A DNA stretch of 64,000 bases from Akkermansia sp. (GTDB lineage Bacteria > Verrucomicrobiota > Verrucomicrobiia > Verrucomicrobiales > Akkermansiaceae). Every line of letters starts with the position of its first letter. Position 1 is the first letter of the stretch. A model generated the notes under the pieces. It made no database searches. It was given only the letters and a program-made list of their open reading frames with translations, and was not told the origin of the DNA. This document shows, piece after piece, positions 14,231-25,385 of this stretch. The translations under genes were made by a program, and so were the position numbers. The stretch covers positions 62,001-126,000 of the forward strand of contig JALFWB010000011.1 of NCBI GenBank assembly GCA_022787425.1. Reading direction: 5' to 3'.

Positions 14231-15903
14231 GGCACGGCTCGCAAAAGTTTCTTCGCCTCGCGGTGCTCCTGCATCACCTGCTCCTCCGTAGCACCGAACC
14301 CGCGCAGCAGGTGGTCATTCATGGAAAGCGCCACCTCCTCCTCGCCCGAGAAGACCGCCGCTGCCCCGCCCTGTTCCATGAGGCGGGCGTTGCGGATATA
14401 CTGCGTCTGAGCCACCACGCGGATCTCCGGGTTCAGCCCGCGCGCGGCGGAAGCGATGGCCTCTGCCGGAGCGGCGGAAGTCGAGATGATGATGGCCTTC
14501 GCCTGCTCACAGCCCGCCATGCGCAGGATGGAACGCACCCGAGCATCGCCGTGCAGGGCCGGGATGCCCTCCTTCGCCAGACGGGTCACGGTGTTGATAT
14601 TCATCTCCAGCACCAGCACATCCATATCATGCGCACGGAGAATGCGCGTCAGCAGCTCCCCGCAGGGGCCGTAGCCCACCACGATGATGCGGTAGCGGTC
14701 ATCCGTGGGCGGTGCCGGGGCCGCCGAGGGATCGATGACCACCCCCACGCCGCGCCGCTCCAGCTTGTCCACCATCGGCGGCACCAAGCGATAGAGCATG
14801 GCATTCAGCGTGATGGAAATGATCGCCACGCCCGTGATGACATTGCAGGCGTAGTCCGGCAGCAGGTCGTATTTAGACGCCGCCAGCGAGGCGAGGATGA
14901 AGGAAAATTCGCCGATCTGGCAGAAGGACGCCGACACGAGCACCCCGAGGCGGAAGGGCTTGCGCAGCAGGCGGATGCTCAGGTAGGCGATGAGCGGCTT
15001 GAGCAGCATGGTGAAGCCCAGAATGGCCAGTGCCAGTTGCCAGTGATCCAGCAGCCCCTGCAGGTTGAACTCCATGCCGACCGACACGAAGAAAAGCACC
15101 GCGAAGGCATCGCGCATCGGCAGGGCCTCGCTCGCCGCGCGGGCCGCAAATCGGCTCTGACCCAGCACCATGCCGGAGAGGAAGGCCCCGAACTCCATGG
15201 ACGCCCCGAACACATGCGCGGAGAGACCTGCAATGCCGATGGCAAACACCAGCACCGCCAGCGTGAAGAGCTCGCCGGACGCACTGCCGGAGAGGTAGGT
15301 GAGCACCTTTTTGATGACGTATTTGCCCAGATAAGCCACGCAGAAAATGAGCGCGAGCAGCTTCACCGCCATCCAGAACATGGCCTCCCACAGCGAACCG
15401 CCGCGCACCAAGGCGGGCAGCAGCACCAGCAGCACGATGGTCGCGATGTCCTCCACCACCAGCCAGCCCAGGGCCGTGTGCCCCACGGGAGTTTGCAGAA
15501 TGCGGTTATCTTCCAACACGCGGGTGAGTACCACCGTGCTGGAGACACTGAGGCAGGCACCGAACATGGCCGCACACTCCCACGAGCAGCCGGTGAGGGC
15601 GTAGAAAATGGCCCCCGCCAGCAGGGTGCGCAGAACCATGTTGATGATGCTGCCCGGCACGGCTACCTGACGCACGGCCAGCAGGTCTTTGAAGTGGAAT
15701 TGCAGGCCCACACCGAAGAGCAGCAGCACGATGCCGAGGTCCGAGAAGCCGTGCACGGTCTCGCCGTCCATGCCGCCGGTGCCCAGAGCCGCCGCTGCGA
15801 TGCCGGCAAACAGGTAGCCCACCAGCGGTGAGAGGCTGAGTTTTTGCGCGATAATGCCGAACAGCAGTGCCAGCGCCAGGCCTATCATGAGAGTGAATAT
15901 CAT
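14221..15903 (-). CDS. KefB/YbaL-type cation:proton antiporter with RCK (TrkA-N) domain, copy 1
   Basis: This 560-residue inner-membrane CPA2 protein has about 12 hydrophobic segments in residues 1-385 (opening MIFTLMIGLALALLFGIIAQ) and a conserved core GASMEFGAFLSGMVLGQS. A cytosolic TrkA-N nucleotide-binding domain follows from about 400 (IIVVGYGPCGELLTRIL, then EMNINTV and HGDARV). It probably exchanges K+ or Na+ for protons, gated by bound nucleotide. It lies 27 bases after a close paralogue and overlaps nnr. The two copies share the core exchanger sequence almost exactly, including a 20-plus residue stretch around FAARAASEALPMRDAFAVLF, so they arose by tandem duplication. Confidence 0.9.
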   Translation of the reverse strand: MIFTLMIGLALALLFGIIAQKLSLSPLVGYLFAGIAAAALGTGGMDGETVHGFSDLGIVLLLFGVGLQFHFKDLLAVRQVAVPGSIINMVLRTLLAGAIFYALTGCSWECAAMFGACLSVSSTVVLTRVLEDNRILQTPVGHTALGWLVVEDIATIVLLVLLPALVRGGSLWEAMFWMAVKLLALIFCVAYLGKYVIKKVLTYLSGSASGELFTLAVLVFAIGIAGLSAHVFGASMEFGAFLSGMVLGQSRFAARAASEALPMRDAFAVLFFVSVGMEFNLQGLLDHWQLALAILGFTMLLKPLIAYLSIRLLRKPFRLGVLVSASFCQIGEFSFILASLAASKYDLLPDYACNVITGVAIISITLNAMLYRLVPPMVDKLERRGVGVVIDPSAAPAPPTDDRYRIIVVGYGPCGELLTRILRAHDMDVLVLEMNINTVTRLAKEGIPALHGDARVRSILRMAGCEQAKAIIISTSAAPAEAIASAARGLNPEIRVVAQTQYIRNARLMEQGGAAAVFSGEEEVALSMNDHLLRGFGATEEQVMQEHREAKKLLRAVPCK

Positions 15904-15930
15904 AAGCAGAATGTTGGGTTGGGAGAGGGT

Positions 15931-17598
15931 TTACGGGGAGAGTGTTCGGCGGAGTTGGCGGCGTTCCTGCATCACCTGTTCCTCCGTGGCGCCGAGGCTG
16001 CGCAGCAGGGTCACGCCCATGGTGATGGCCGCTTCTTCCTCGCCGGAAATCACATTGCGGGCCCCCTCGCTGCGCAGTTTTCGAGCATCCCGGATGTAGT
16101 GGGTTTGGGCCAGCACCTCGATTCCGGGGTTGAGGCTGCGCGCAGCAGAGGCGATCTCCTGTGCAGGAACGGCGGAGGAGGTGACGATGATCGCCTTGGC
16201 CTGCTCACAACCGGCGGCCTGCAACACGGAGCGCGAGCGCGCATCGCCGTGCAGCGCGGGGATACCCGCCCGGCAGAGGCTGTTGACGGTGTCGATGTTC
16301 ATCTCCAGCACCACCACGTCCATACCATGATCGCGCAGAATGCGGGTGAGCATCTCGCCGCAGGGGCCGTACCCCACCACGATGCTGCGGTAGCGCGACT
16401 CCTCCGGCGGCGGTACGGCGGCGGGCGCCGGGCCTTGGCCGATGCCCCGTTGTTCCAGCACACGGATGAGCCCCGGCAGCAGGCGGTACAGCAGCGGGTT
16501 CAGCGTGATGGAGATGATGGCCACCGCCGTGATCACATTGACGGCCGACTTGTCGAGCAAGCCCCATTCCCCCGCCGCCAGTGCGCCCAGAATGAAGGAG
16601 AACTCACCGACCTGGCTGAAGGAGCCCGCTACCAGCACCGCCATACGCATCGGCTTGCGCAGCAGCAGCACGCTGAGCCATACCGTGAGCGGTTTGAAAA
16701 TAATCGTGAAGCCCAGCATGGCCAGTACCAGCGGCAGTTGCTCCACCATGCCGTGCCAATCGAAGGACATGCCGACCGACACGAAGAAGAGCACCGCGAA
16801 GGCATCGCGCATCGGCAGGGCCTCGCTCGCCGCACGGGCTGCAAATCGACTCTGCCCCAGCACCATGCCGGAGAGAAAGGCCCCGAACTCCATGGACGCC
16901 CCGAACACATGCGAGGAGAGCACTGCAATGCCCATGGCAAACACCAGCACCGCCAGCGTAAACATCTCGCCGGAGGCACTGCGCGCCAGGTAGGTGAGCA
17001 CGCGGTGGATGACATACTTGCCCACGTAGGCCACGCAGATGACCAGTGCCACCAGCTTCAGCGCCATCCCCAGCAGGGCCATGCCCACACTGCCGCCGCT
17101 CACCAGAGCAGGCAGCAGCACCAGCAGCACGATGGTGAAAATGTCCTCCACCACCAGCCAGCCTAGGGCGGTGTGGCCGGAGGGGGTGTGCAGCACGCGG
17201 TTATCTTCCAGCACTCGGGTGAGCACTACCGTGCTCGCCACGCTGAAGCACACGCCGAACATGGCCGCAGCCGCCCATCCGCAGCCGGTGAAGGCGTAGA
17301 AAATCGCCCCGCCCACCACGGTGTGCAGCAGCATGTTGAGCACCGACCCCGGCAGGGCTACGCGCTGCACGGCCAGCAGGTCCTTGAAATGAAAATGCAA
17401 ACCCACCCCGAAGAGCAGCAGCACGATGCCCACGTGCGAGAACTCCTCCACCGTGTGGTTGTCCACGCTGCTCACCTGCGGCGAACCCGCTATCACTCCC
17501 GCCAGTAGGTAACCCACCAGGGGGGAGAGATGCAGTTTTTGCGCTGCCATGCCCAGCAGCAGCGCCAACGCCAAGCCGATGACCAGCGATTCGATCAT
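15931..17598 (-). CDS. KefB/YbaL-type cation:proton antiporter with RCK (TrkA-N) domain, copy 2
   Basis: This 555-residue paralogue has the same architecture as its neighbour: a 12-helix exchanger domain (about 1-385) with GASMEFGAFLSGMVLGQS, then a TrkA-N domain beginning SIVVGYGPCGEML. The start overlaps the methyltransferase stop by four bases (ATGA), indicating translational coupling. It differs from copy 1 mainly in loops and in the second half of the membrane domain, so the two may differ in ion choice or gating, or form a heteromer; sequence alone does not decide. Confidence 0.9.
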   Translation of the reverse strand: MIESLVIGLALALLLGMAAQKLHLSPLVGYLLAGVIAGSPQVSSVDNHTVEEFSHVGIVLLLFGVGLHFHFKDLLAVQRVALPGSVLNMLLHTVVGGAIFYAFTGCGWAAAAMFGVCFSVASTVVLTRVLEDNRVLHTPSGHTALGWLVVEDIFTIVLLVLLPALVSGGSVGMALLGMALKLVALVICVAYVGKYVIHRVLTYLARSASGEMFTLAVLVFAMGIAVLSSHVFGASMEFGAFLSGMVLGQSRFAARAASEALPMRDAFAVLFFVSVGMSFDWHGMVEQLPLVLAMLGFTIIFKPLTVWLSVLLLRKPMRMAVLVAGSFSQVGEFSFILGALAAGEWGLLDKSAVNVITAVAIISITLNPLLYRLLPGLIRVLEQRGIGQGPAPAAVPPPEESRYRSIVVGYGPCGEMLTRILRDHGMDVVVLEMNIDTVNSLCRAGIPALHGDARSRSVLQAAGCEQAKAIIVTSSAVPAQEIASAARSLNPGIEVLAQTHYIRDARKLRSEGARNVISGEEEAAITMGVTLLRSLGATEEQVMQERRQLRRTLSP

Positions 17599-18884
17599 GA
17601 TAACACGCGCGCCCAGATCACTTTAAGATACCGACCCTCCGGGTAGGTGGAGAGGAAGGGGTGGTCCCAGCCCGGCCCGCTCATCTCCATGATTTGCAAG
17701 CGTTTGCCCAGCCGCTGAGCCGCCTTGATGACCACTTTCTCGAACTCCGACGGAGTGACCAGCCCGGAGCAGGAGCAGGTGACGAAGAGTCCGCCGGGGC
17801 GTACGCATTGCAGACCCAGCATGTTCAGGTCGTTGTATTTCTTGAGCCCCTCTTCTTTCTCTTCATCGCGGCCCTGCACGAATTTGGGCGGGTCCAGCAG
17901 CACGACGTCGAATTGCCGCCCGTTGCGGACCATTTGGCGAGCGTAGACGAAGGCATCCGCATGAACGAAGTCGATGCGGAGCGGGCCGTTGCAGCCGTTG
18001 ATGTTGGCGTTGCGCTTGGCCATGGCGATGGCCTTTTCATCCAAGTCCACCGCCGTCACCTCGCCGGCACCGCCGCGCAGCTTGGCGAGGATGGAGAAAC
18101 CGCCGGAGTAGCAGCAGAGGTCCAGCAGACTCTTGCCGCGCACCAGGCGGGAGAGCTTCAGGCGGTTGTCCCGTTGGTCGCAGAAGAAGCCGGTCTTGTG
18201 GCCCATGGCAAAGTCTACCTCAAAGCTCACGCCGTTCTCGGTGATGCGCACCTTGCGCACGGGCTCGCTCGGCGGGGCGGTCGTGGGGTCGATGCCCTCC
18301 ATGCGGGCGATTTTCTCATCCACGCTGATGACATGGCGGGCGGTGCCGCAGAGCTCGTGCAGCAGGGGGAGCCACTGCGGCAGGCGTTGCCACACGCCCA
18401 GGGTGCTCACTTCCAGGCTCAGCACATCGCCGTAGCGGTCGGCAATCAACCCGCCCAGTCCATCGGAGTCGCCGTGCACCACGCGGTAGGCATCGGTCAC
18501 TGCGTCCAGCCTGCATTCATCGCGACGCCAAGCCACGGCGCGGCGCAGGGCGTCCTCCAGGGCTTGCTCGGTGAGGGGCTCGGCGCCGTGGCGCAACATG
18601 CGCAGCGGGGTGCGGCTGTCCGGGTTCCAGAATCCGCCGCCGAAGAGTTCGCCGTTCTTGTCATACACATGGATGAGGCCGCCTTTCACGGCATCCGGGC
18701 TGACGGCCCCGAGCATGCGGGGGAACACGGCGGGGTTATAGGTGAAGTACTTGAGCTGCACCCAGGGGCGCAACCACTGCTCGCTGCCGTCCGGGGCAGG
18801 TGTTGCCTCCGGGGACTTGCGGGCGGGGATGGTGGGGTTCTTGCGCATTTTGTCGATGCGCGGCTGCATACGGAAATGGCTCAC
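17595..18884 (-). CDS. RlmI-like class I SAM-dependent rRNA methyltransferase
   Basis: The 429-residue protein has an N-terminal PUA-like region and a Rossmann methyltransferase. Motifs are DKTGFFCDQRDNR (about 220), LLDLCCYSGGFSI (SAM site, about 247), VTAVDLDEKAI, and VVLLDPPKF (about 328), the DPPxF catalytic loop of the RlmI/RlmK 5-methylcytosine group. It probably methylates 23S rRNA. The GTG start at 18884 lies exactly where transcription should begin, 6 bases after the -10 box, so the mRNA would be leaderless; ATG codons at 18869 and 18848 are alternatives. It heads an operon with two antiporters and nnr. Confidence 0.87.
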   Translation of the reverse strand: MSHFRMQPRIDKMRKNPTIPARKSPEATPAPDGSEQWLRPWVQLKYFTYNPAVFPRMLGAVSPDAVKGGLIHVYDKNGELFGGGFWNPDSRTPLRMLRHGAEPLTEQALEDALRRAVAWRRDECRLDAVTDAYRVVHGDSDGLGGLIADRYGDVLSLEVSTLGVWQRLPQWLPLLHELCGTARHVISVDEKIARMEGIDPTTAPPSEPVRKVRITENGVSFEVDFAMGHKTGFFCDQRDNRLKLSRLVRGKSLLDLCCYSGGFSILAKLRGGAGEVTAVDLDEKAIAMAKRNANINGCNGPLRIDFVHADAFVYARQMVRNGRQFDVVLLDPPKFVQGRDEEKEEGLKKYNDLNMLGLQCVRPGGLFVTCSCSGLVTPSEFEKVVIKAAQRLGKRLQIMEMSGPGWDHPFLSTYPEGRYLKVIWARVLS

Positions 18885-18890
18885 GGCTCT

Positions 18891-18919
18891 ATCCTACCCC
18901 CGATTGCGGGCGGCGTCAA
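18891..18919 (-). promoter_or_regulatory. Promoter of the methyltransferase-antiporter-nnr operon
   Basis: On the minus strand: TTGACG (18919-18914), a 17-base spacer and TAGGAT (18896-18891), 6 bases before the GTG at 18884. Confidence 0.65.
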
Positions 18920-18961
18920 CTCTTTTGCGCGCTGTACTCACACAAATCTCTCACAATGAAA

Positions 18962-18998
18962 TCGGCGCGCTCCCCGAAAACTCTCAGGAGCGCGCCGA
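18962..18998 (-). terminator. Hairpin after the PEP-CTERM surface protein gene
   Basis: Stem TCGGCGCGCTCC pairs perfectly with GGAGCGCGCCGA around a 13-base loop. On the minus strand it is followed by TTTCATTG, a weak T tract. It lies between the surface-protein stop and the promoter of the methyltransferase operon. Confidence 0.65.
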
Positions 18999-19060
18999 CC
19001 GGCGGAGCCTGTGCCGAAACTACATAAAATCCACAGGCCCCACCATTCGTACCGAATCTG

Positions 19061-22000
19061 TTATGCCTTCCGGCGACGCCGCGCCGCCAGACCCATCAAT
19101 GCCAACAGTGACAGGGTCGCCGTCGTCGGCTCGGGGGTGGGCGCATTTTGCACCATTTGCACGGTGTAGTCCCCGTCAGTACCCACCATCTGCAATTTGT
19201 AATTGCCCATACCCTCGTTGGCGAAGACAGAGGAAGCATCATACGTCTTGCCGACCTCTGCTGTGGTGGCAGTAGCACCGCTGACGAGGGTCAGGGAATC
19301 CACACCGGTGAACAGAGTCAGGGCCTGTGAATGATCCGCCCATCCCGTCAGCAGCGAGCCACTCAGAGTAATGCCACTGTTCAGCGTCAGCGTGCTGCCC
19401 ATAGTAAGGCTCGAATTCAGCGTCAGCGTGCCGCCTTGGGTCAACTCCAAGTCAGCGTACAGCATGGAACTACCGCTTACGGTCAGAGATCCTGTTTGCA
19501 CGGTTGCCTCGACGTTCTGAGCAGAGTAAACACCAACCATACCACCGGCCAGCACCACTTCACTGATGGAAACAGAGGTAACCGAGGCATCGCCAGTCTT
19601 AGCCCATATAGCACCTCCATCAGATTTCAGAGCAGCAAGCTTCTTCACACCAAAACCACCCTCTATATTGAGGGTAGCTCCTGCTCCCGACTCCAATGAA
19701 CCGGAGAAGCCTGAGGCATTTGTCACCTTCGTATCACCGGAGGCCTTCAACGCGCCGCTGCCGGTGAGGGTGGTGATGCTCGAGTTTGTATCCTGCCCGG
19801 CTAGCTCCAAAGTACTCTCGGTGTCAACCTTCAACGCTGTGACAGTGGCCGCTCCACTCACAGTTACGTTTGCCTTCTTGAATGTGCCTTCCAGTTTTTG
19901 AGTTTCATCGCTAAAAGTTCTGTCGTCCTGCCCCACTCTCAGAGTGCCGTCAATTTTCATACCGGACAAGGTATCACTTTGTGCGGTCAACCAAGTTTCA
20001 TGCCCTCCGGCATTAACCAGCTTAACATTGGTCAGCGTGGCACCTATTTCCTTGTAGCCGTCACGAGAATTCTCCTTCTGTGTCAACGTACCACCGCTGA
20101 CGACTGCGTTGTTCCACAAGGAAAGCGCCGAGCCTGCATTGGACGTCGTGATGGTGCTGCCGTCATAGGTGAAGGCATCATGAGTCAGAGCAGCCCCGGA
20201 ATTCACAACGACGCTCTTACCATCGGCAATCTTGATGCTCCCTGTAACCTCGGCATTGGCAGCAAACTTGATGTTACCACCCTTAGCCTCAACTCCACGA
20301 AGAGTGTTCGCGGCATTATTAACGGTGAGGACATTGGAAGAATCGTTGACAACAATGGCTTTGTCCAGCTTGTTACTCAAGGTGATGTCCCCCGCTGACG
20401 CATTGGCCCGGAACTCTGCTTTGGTAAGAGTAAAATCTGTGGAATTGAAGGCATAGTGTGCCCCGTTAGTAGCAGAGATAGAAGCATCCTGATCCGTTGC
20501 CGAGATGGTAGCACCCGCAGTTCCCGAACCAAAAGACAACTTGCCGCCGGACTTGATCAAATTCCCGCTCCCATCTCTCTCTTCCTTCAATATGTCGAGA
20601 GTGGAAGCCGTGTGCATCCACAAACCATGGGTTTGATCGCGCGAGGCACTGAGCGTCGTCGTGGAACCGGCAGCCAGCGTCATGTGCGCAGTAATACCAT
20701 CAGACTTCAAATCGATCATCTGAAGATCATTGGTGCCGTAGAGGGTCACCATAGCTCCGTCTGCGTTGTTTTTCAGAGTCAGGGATTTACCGGAGCGGTT
20801 GATATTCCCGGTTATGTCAATATGGGCAGAACCGGAAATAGTCGTCGAATCTGAAAGCGTCCCAACCGCCACATTGGCGGTTCCGTTGATGGTTACCTCA
20901 CCGGACAAGCTACTGACTGAAAGTTTGCCCTCGCCGTTGACAGTTTTCGTGCCGCTCAGGGAATTCATGGACAGAGTAGATCCGGCTCCGATATTGAAGG
21001 TCCCCACAGTTGTCGGCACCTCCGAGCCACCCTCGACGGTGAGATTGTCCGCAACGAACAGAGATGTAGCATCGGCGGCTTCAGTCCACGTAACAGACGC
21101 ATTGACAACATGGTACTCGGTCGTAGTCAGAGTTCCAAACCCGCTTAAAACACCGGCCGTTTTTATCAAATCAGTTGTTCCGCTCTTCCAGGTGATACCA
21201 TTACCAAGGGTGAGTCCACCGGAGATAATCGATGAAATATCGGCACGGCTGATAGTAGCGAATCCATTCTCGGTAGCAGAGAAGTCTCTGATTCCAACAG
21301 ACCGAAGCAGTGATTCAGAAACATTGACAGTCGTAGAGTCCTTAATCTCCACTGTCCCCTTTCCTCCGAGCACCGTGCCGAGGGTAAGGGTCTTCCCCTC
21401 TCCTCCGATGGTAAGGCTGCCGGAATTAGTGAAGGCGGTACCGGAAAGGGTCAGGTTGCCCACAGTAGCCGAAGCATAGTTCATTGTTACGTTGGTGCCG
21501 GAAACAGACAAACCGCCCAGTTTCAATGTCTTTCCTTCACTGCCGGTACCCAAGTTGAGGTATCCTGCTGCATCCCCGTTCGAGCGGACAACGGAAAGCG
21601 TTTTGCCTTCACCGCTGATACTTCCGGAAATGAAGGCAGAATTAGCCCCACATGTCTTATCCACCCCGATCTGTGCATTCTGCGCCAAGGTGATGTCACC
21701 GGAAATCGTGATTGTTCCACCTTTTGAGGCATCCGCTGTGCTATCTGACAGCCGGATTACATTTGTCATAGCAGACTGTCCGATGATGAGATTGTTGGTA
21801 ATCTCCAATGCTGAAGATAGATAACCTGAAGTGATCCACCTAGCCAGATACAGCTGTCCGCCAGACGCCAGGCTCCCATCAACGGAGGCTTGAGCAATCA
21901 CCAAGGTCCCCGCATTTGATACAGTGTCAGCAGAGGTTACCTTAAAACGCTGATTATCCTCTCCTGAGCCGTTTGATTTGAGTAAGGTTGCAGCGGCCTC

Positions 22001-22183
22001 CTCCAGCGTCGTCATGGAGTCTTTATTGGTAGTCGTGACCTGTTTGTAAGTTCCTGTGGGCAGGGTAACCCCCTCAACCTCAAGCGAGGTCAGAGGTGTT
22101 GTCGTGATCGCTGCACCGGCAGGCAGGGCGAAGCACGCTGCGAGGAGAGCAGCGAGAAGTCCTTTCGGTAAATGTAATCTCAT
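19061..22183 (-). CDS. Exported repeat-rich surface protein with PEP-CTERM-like tail
   Basis: The 1040-residue protein begins with a Sec signal (MRLHLPKGLLAALLAACFA, cleavage near AGA) and is built of beta-helix-type repeats rich in Gly, Ser, Thr and Asn (patterns such as LTLSGTAF and GSLTIGGEGK), as in autotransporter passengers. It has no barrel. The C-terminus has PEPTTATLSLLALMGLAA followed by RRRRKA, a PEP-CTERM-like sorting signal. In Gram-negatives such tails are processed by exosortase and linked to exopolysaccharide export; no exosortase gene is in the window. A shared signal peptide and promoter design link it to the giant autotransporter at 40070-46399. Its role is unknown; adhesion or matrix is the usual guess. 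Confidence 0.8.
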   Translation of the reverse strand: MRLHLPKGLLAALLAACFALPAGAAITTTPLTSLEVEGVTLPTGTYKQVTTTNKDSMTTLEEAAATLLKSNGSGEDNQRFKVTSADTVSNAGTLVIAQASVDGSLASGGQLYLARWITSGYLSSALEITNNLIIGQSAMTNVIRLSDSTADASKGGTITISGDITLAQNAQIGVDKTCGANSAFISGSISGEGKTLSVVRSNGDAAGYLNLGTGSEGKTLKLGGLSVSGTNVTMNYASATVGNLTLSGTAFTNSGSLTIGGEGKTLTLGTVLGGKGTVEIKDSTTVNVSESLLRSVGIRDFSATENGFATISRADISSIISGGLTLGNGITWKSGTTDLIKTAGVLSGFGTLTTTEYHVVNASVTWTEAADATSLFVADNLTVEGGSEVPTTVGTFNIGAGSTLSMNSLSGTKTVNGEGKLSVSSLSGEVTINGTANVAVGTLSDSTTISGSAHIDITGNINRSGKSLTLKNNADGAMVTLYGTNDLQMIDLKSDGITAHMTLAAGSTTTLSASRDQTHGLWMHTASTLDILKEERDGSGNLIKSGGKLSFGSGTAGATISATDQDASISATNGAHYAFNSTDFTLTKAEFRANASAGDITLSNKLDKAIVVNDSSNVLTVNNAANTLRGVEAKGGNIKFAANAEVTGSIKIADGKSVVVNSGAALTHDAFTYDGSTITTSNAGSALSLWNNAVVSGGTLTQKENSRDGYKEIGATLTNVKLVNAGGHETWLTAQSDTLSGMKIDGTLRVGQDDRTFSDETQKLEGTFKKANVTVSGAATVTALKVDTESTLELAGQDTNSSITTLTGSGALKASGDTKVTNASGFSGSLESGAGATLNIEGGFGVKKLAALKSDGGAIWAKTGDASVTSVSISEVVLAGGMVGVYSAQNVEATVQTGSLTVSGSSMLYADLELTQGGTLTLNSSLTMGSTLTLNSGITLSGSLLTGWADHSQALTLFTGVDSLTLVSGATATTAEVGKTYDASSVFANEGMGNYKLQMVGTDGDYTVQMVQNAPTPEPTTATLSLLALMGLAARRRRKA

Positions 22184-22210
22184 GATTAGAATGAATTGAG
22201 TTGATGAGGC

Positions 22211-22312
22211 GGGAGGCGCAGCTTTCGGGCTCGGGTACGAAGCGAGCTGAGGAATACGCCTCCCTATGGGAGGGTGCAGCGATAGCCCGCGTCCGGACGT
22301 CTACACCCTCCC
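22211..22312 (-). promoter_or_regulatory. Structured 5' leader of the PEP-CTERM surface protein mRNA
   Basis: The ~132-base leader can form two stems. GGGAGGGTG at its very 5' end (22312-22304) pairs with CACCCTCCC (22276-22268). CGCCTCCC-type arms at 22264-22257 and 22218-22211 form a second hairpin of eight pairs. No riboswitch class is recognised. Confidence 0.5.
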
Positions 22313-22321
22313 ACTGGTTTT

Positions 22322-22350
22322 AAGATACAGCATTCCTTATGCTGAGTCAA
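22322..22350 (-). promoter_or_regulatory. Promoter with palindromic spacer, PEP-CTERM surface protein
   Basis: On the minus strand: TTGACT (22350-22345), spacer CAGCATAAGGAATGCTG (17 bases) and TATCTT (22327-22322). The spacer ends CAGCAT and ATGCTG are inverted repeats, making a probable operator. The same design precedes the autotransporter gene. The AT-rich stretch 22351-22537 beyond it holds no gene that I can see. Confidence 0.7.
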
Positions 22351-22537
22351 GCCTAAAAGTTGGAATACTCCCCATTTTTCAGTAAAATCTTGTATTTTTT
22401 GCCCCTCAAGCAGCAGGTGCACTGCACACTCCTTTTACACCCATTTTCTCCGTAAGTTCTTGATTATCAACAACTTACAACTCCCTATGCATAAGGAATG
22501 CAGTAGGCAAACCATAGGGCAAGGTGAGGGCAGAAAG

Positions 22538-22573
22538 AAGCCGCAGTCGCGGGGAAAGGAGCGACTGCGGCTT
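22538..22573 (-). terminator. Terminator of the sdhCAB operon
   Basis: Perfect 13-base-pair stem AAGCCGCAGTCGC/GCGACTGCGGCTT, followed on the minus strand by CTTTCTG, 26 bases after the sdhB stop. Confidence 0.8.
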
Positions 22574-22598
22574 GAGAAAGCGGATGCTCGCGGGGCGA

Positions 22599-23366
22599 TC
22601 AGGAGAAGACACCCACGGCCTCGGAGGCGCAGGCGATCATGTAATCGCGGTTGAGCTTGGCGATGTTGTCCACGGTGATACCCTTGGGGCAAGCGGCCTC
22701 GCACTCGTATTGGTTGGTGCAGTTACCGAAGCCGAGGGCATCCATCTGGCGGACCATGGCTAGGACGCGCTTATTCTTCTCCGGCTGGCCCTGGGGCAGC
22801 AGGTTAAGGTGAGCGGCCTTGGCGGAGGTGAAGAGCATGGCGGAGCTGTTCTTGCAGCTGGCCACGCAGGCACCGCAACCGATGCAGGCAGCGGCATCGA
22901 ACGCGGCGTCCGCCGTCTTCTTACGCACGGGCACGTTGTTGGCGTTCGGCGCGGAACCGGTACGCACGTCAACGAAACCACCGGCAGCGATGATCTGATC
23001 TAGGGCCTTGCGGTCCACCATCAAATCGCGCAGGATGGGGAAAGCCTTGGCGCGGAAAGGCTCGATCCAGATGGTATCACCATCCTTGAACTGACGCATG
23101 TGCAGCTGGCAGGTGGTGACATGCTTACCGCCGTGGGGCACACCGTTGATGGTAAGGGAGCACATACCGCAAATGCCCTCGCGGCAATCGTGGTCGAAGT
23201 GGATGGGCTCCTTCCCCTCGTGCACGAGGCCCTCGTTGACGATGTCCAGCATCTCCAGGAAGGAAGCCTCGTCCGGGATGTTGGTAGCCTTATAGGTTTC
23301 GATGCGGCCCCGGGCCTCGGGATTTTCCTGGCGCCAGACCTTGAGTGTGAGATTGAGGTTAGCCAT
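22599..23366 (-). CDS. sdhB: Succinate dehydrogenase / fumarate reductase iron-sulfur subunit
   Basis: The 255-residue subunit relays electrons between the flavoprotein and the membrane quinone site. The 2Fe-2S cluster motif CREGICGMC with a fourth Cys in HVTTC is at about residues 60-87. The 4Fe-4S motif [11 protein letters not shown] is at about 151-161. The 3Fe-4S motif [14 protein letters not shown] is at about 216-229. It is the last gene of the sdhCAB operon, 33 bases after sdhA, and faces the cytoplasm. The Bacteroidetes-like sequence style and single cytochrome subunit are of the kind used in anaerobic fumarate reduction as well as succinate oxidation. Confidence 0.95.
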   Translation of the reverse strand: MANLNLTLKVWRQENPEARGRIETYKATNIPDEASFLEMLDIVNEGLVHEGKEPIHFDHDCREGICGMCSLTINGVPHGGKHVTTCQLHMRQFKDGDTIWIEPFRAKAFPILRDLMVDRKALDQIIAAGGFVDVRTGSAPNANNVPVRKKTADAAFDAAACIGCGACVASCKNSSAMLFTSAKAAHLNLLPQGQPEKNKRVLAMVRQMDALGFGNCTNQYECEAACPKGITVDNIAKLNRDYMIACASEAVGVFS

Positions 23367-23399
23367 AATCGAGAAAATGGGTAAAAAGTGAGCTTAGGA

Positions 23400-25364
<1,965 letters not shown>

Positions 25365-25385
25365 GGTCGGAAAACGGTGAGGGGG

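Noticed and set aside
14263..17166. Open frames on the plus strand opposite the two antiporters
   Set aside because: His/Gln/Glu/Arg-rich mirror translations of hydrophobic coding sequence; both are similar only because the antiporters are paralogues.
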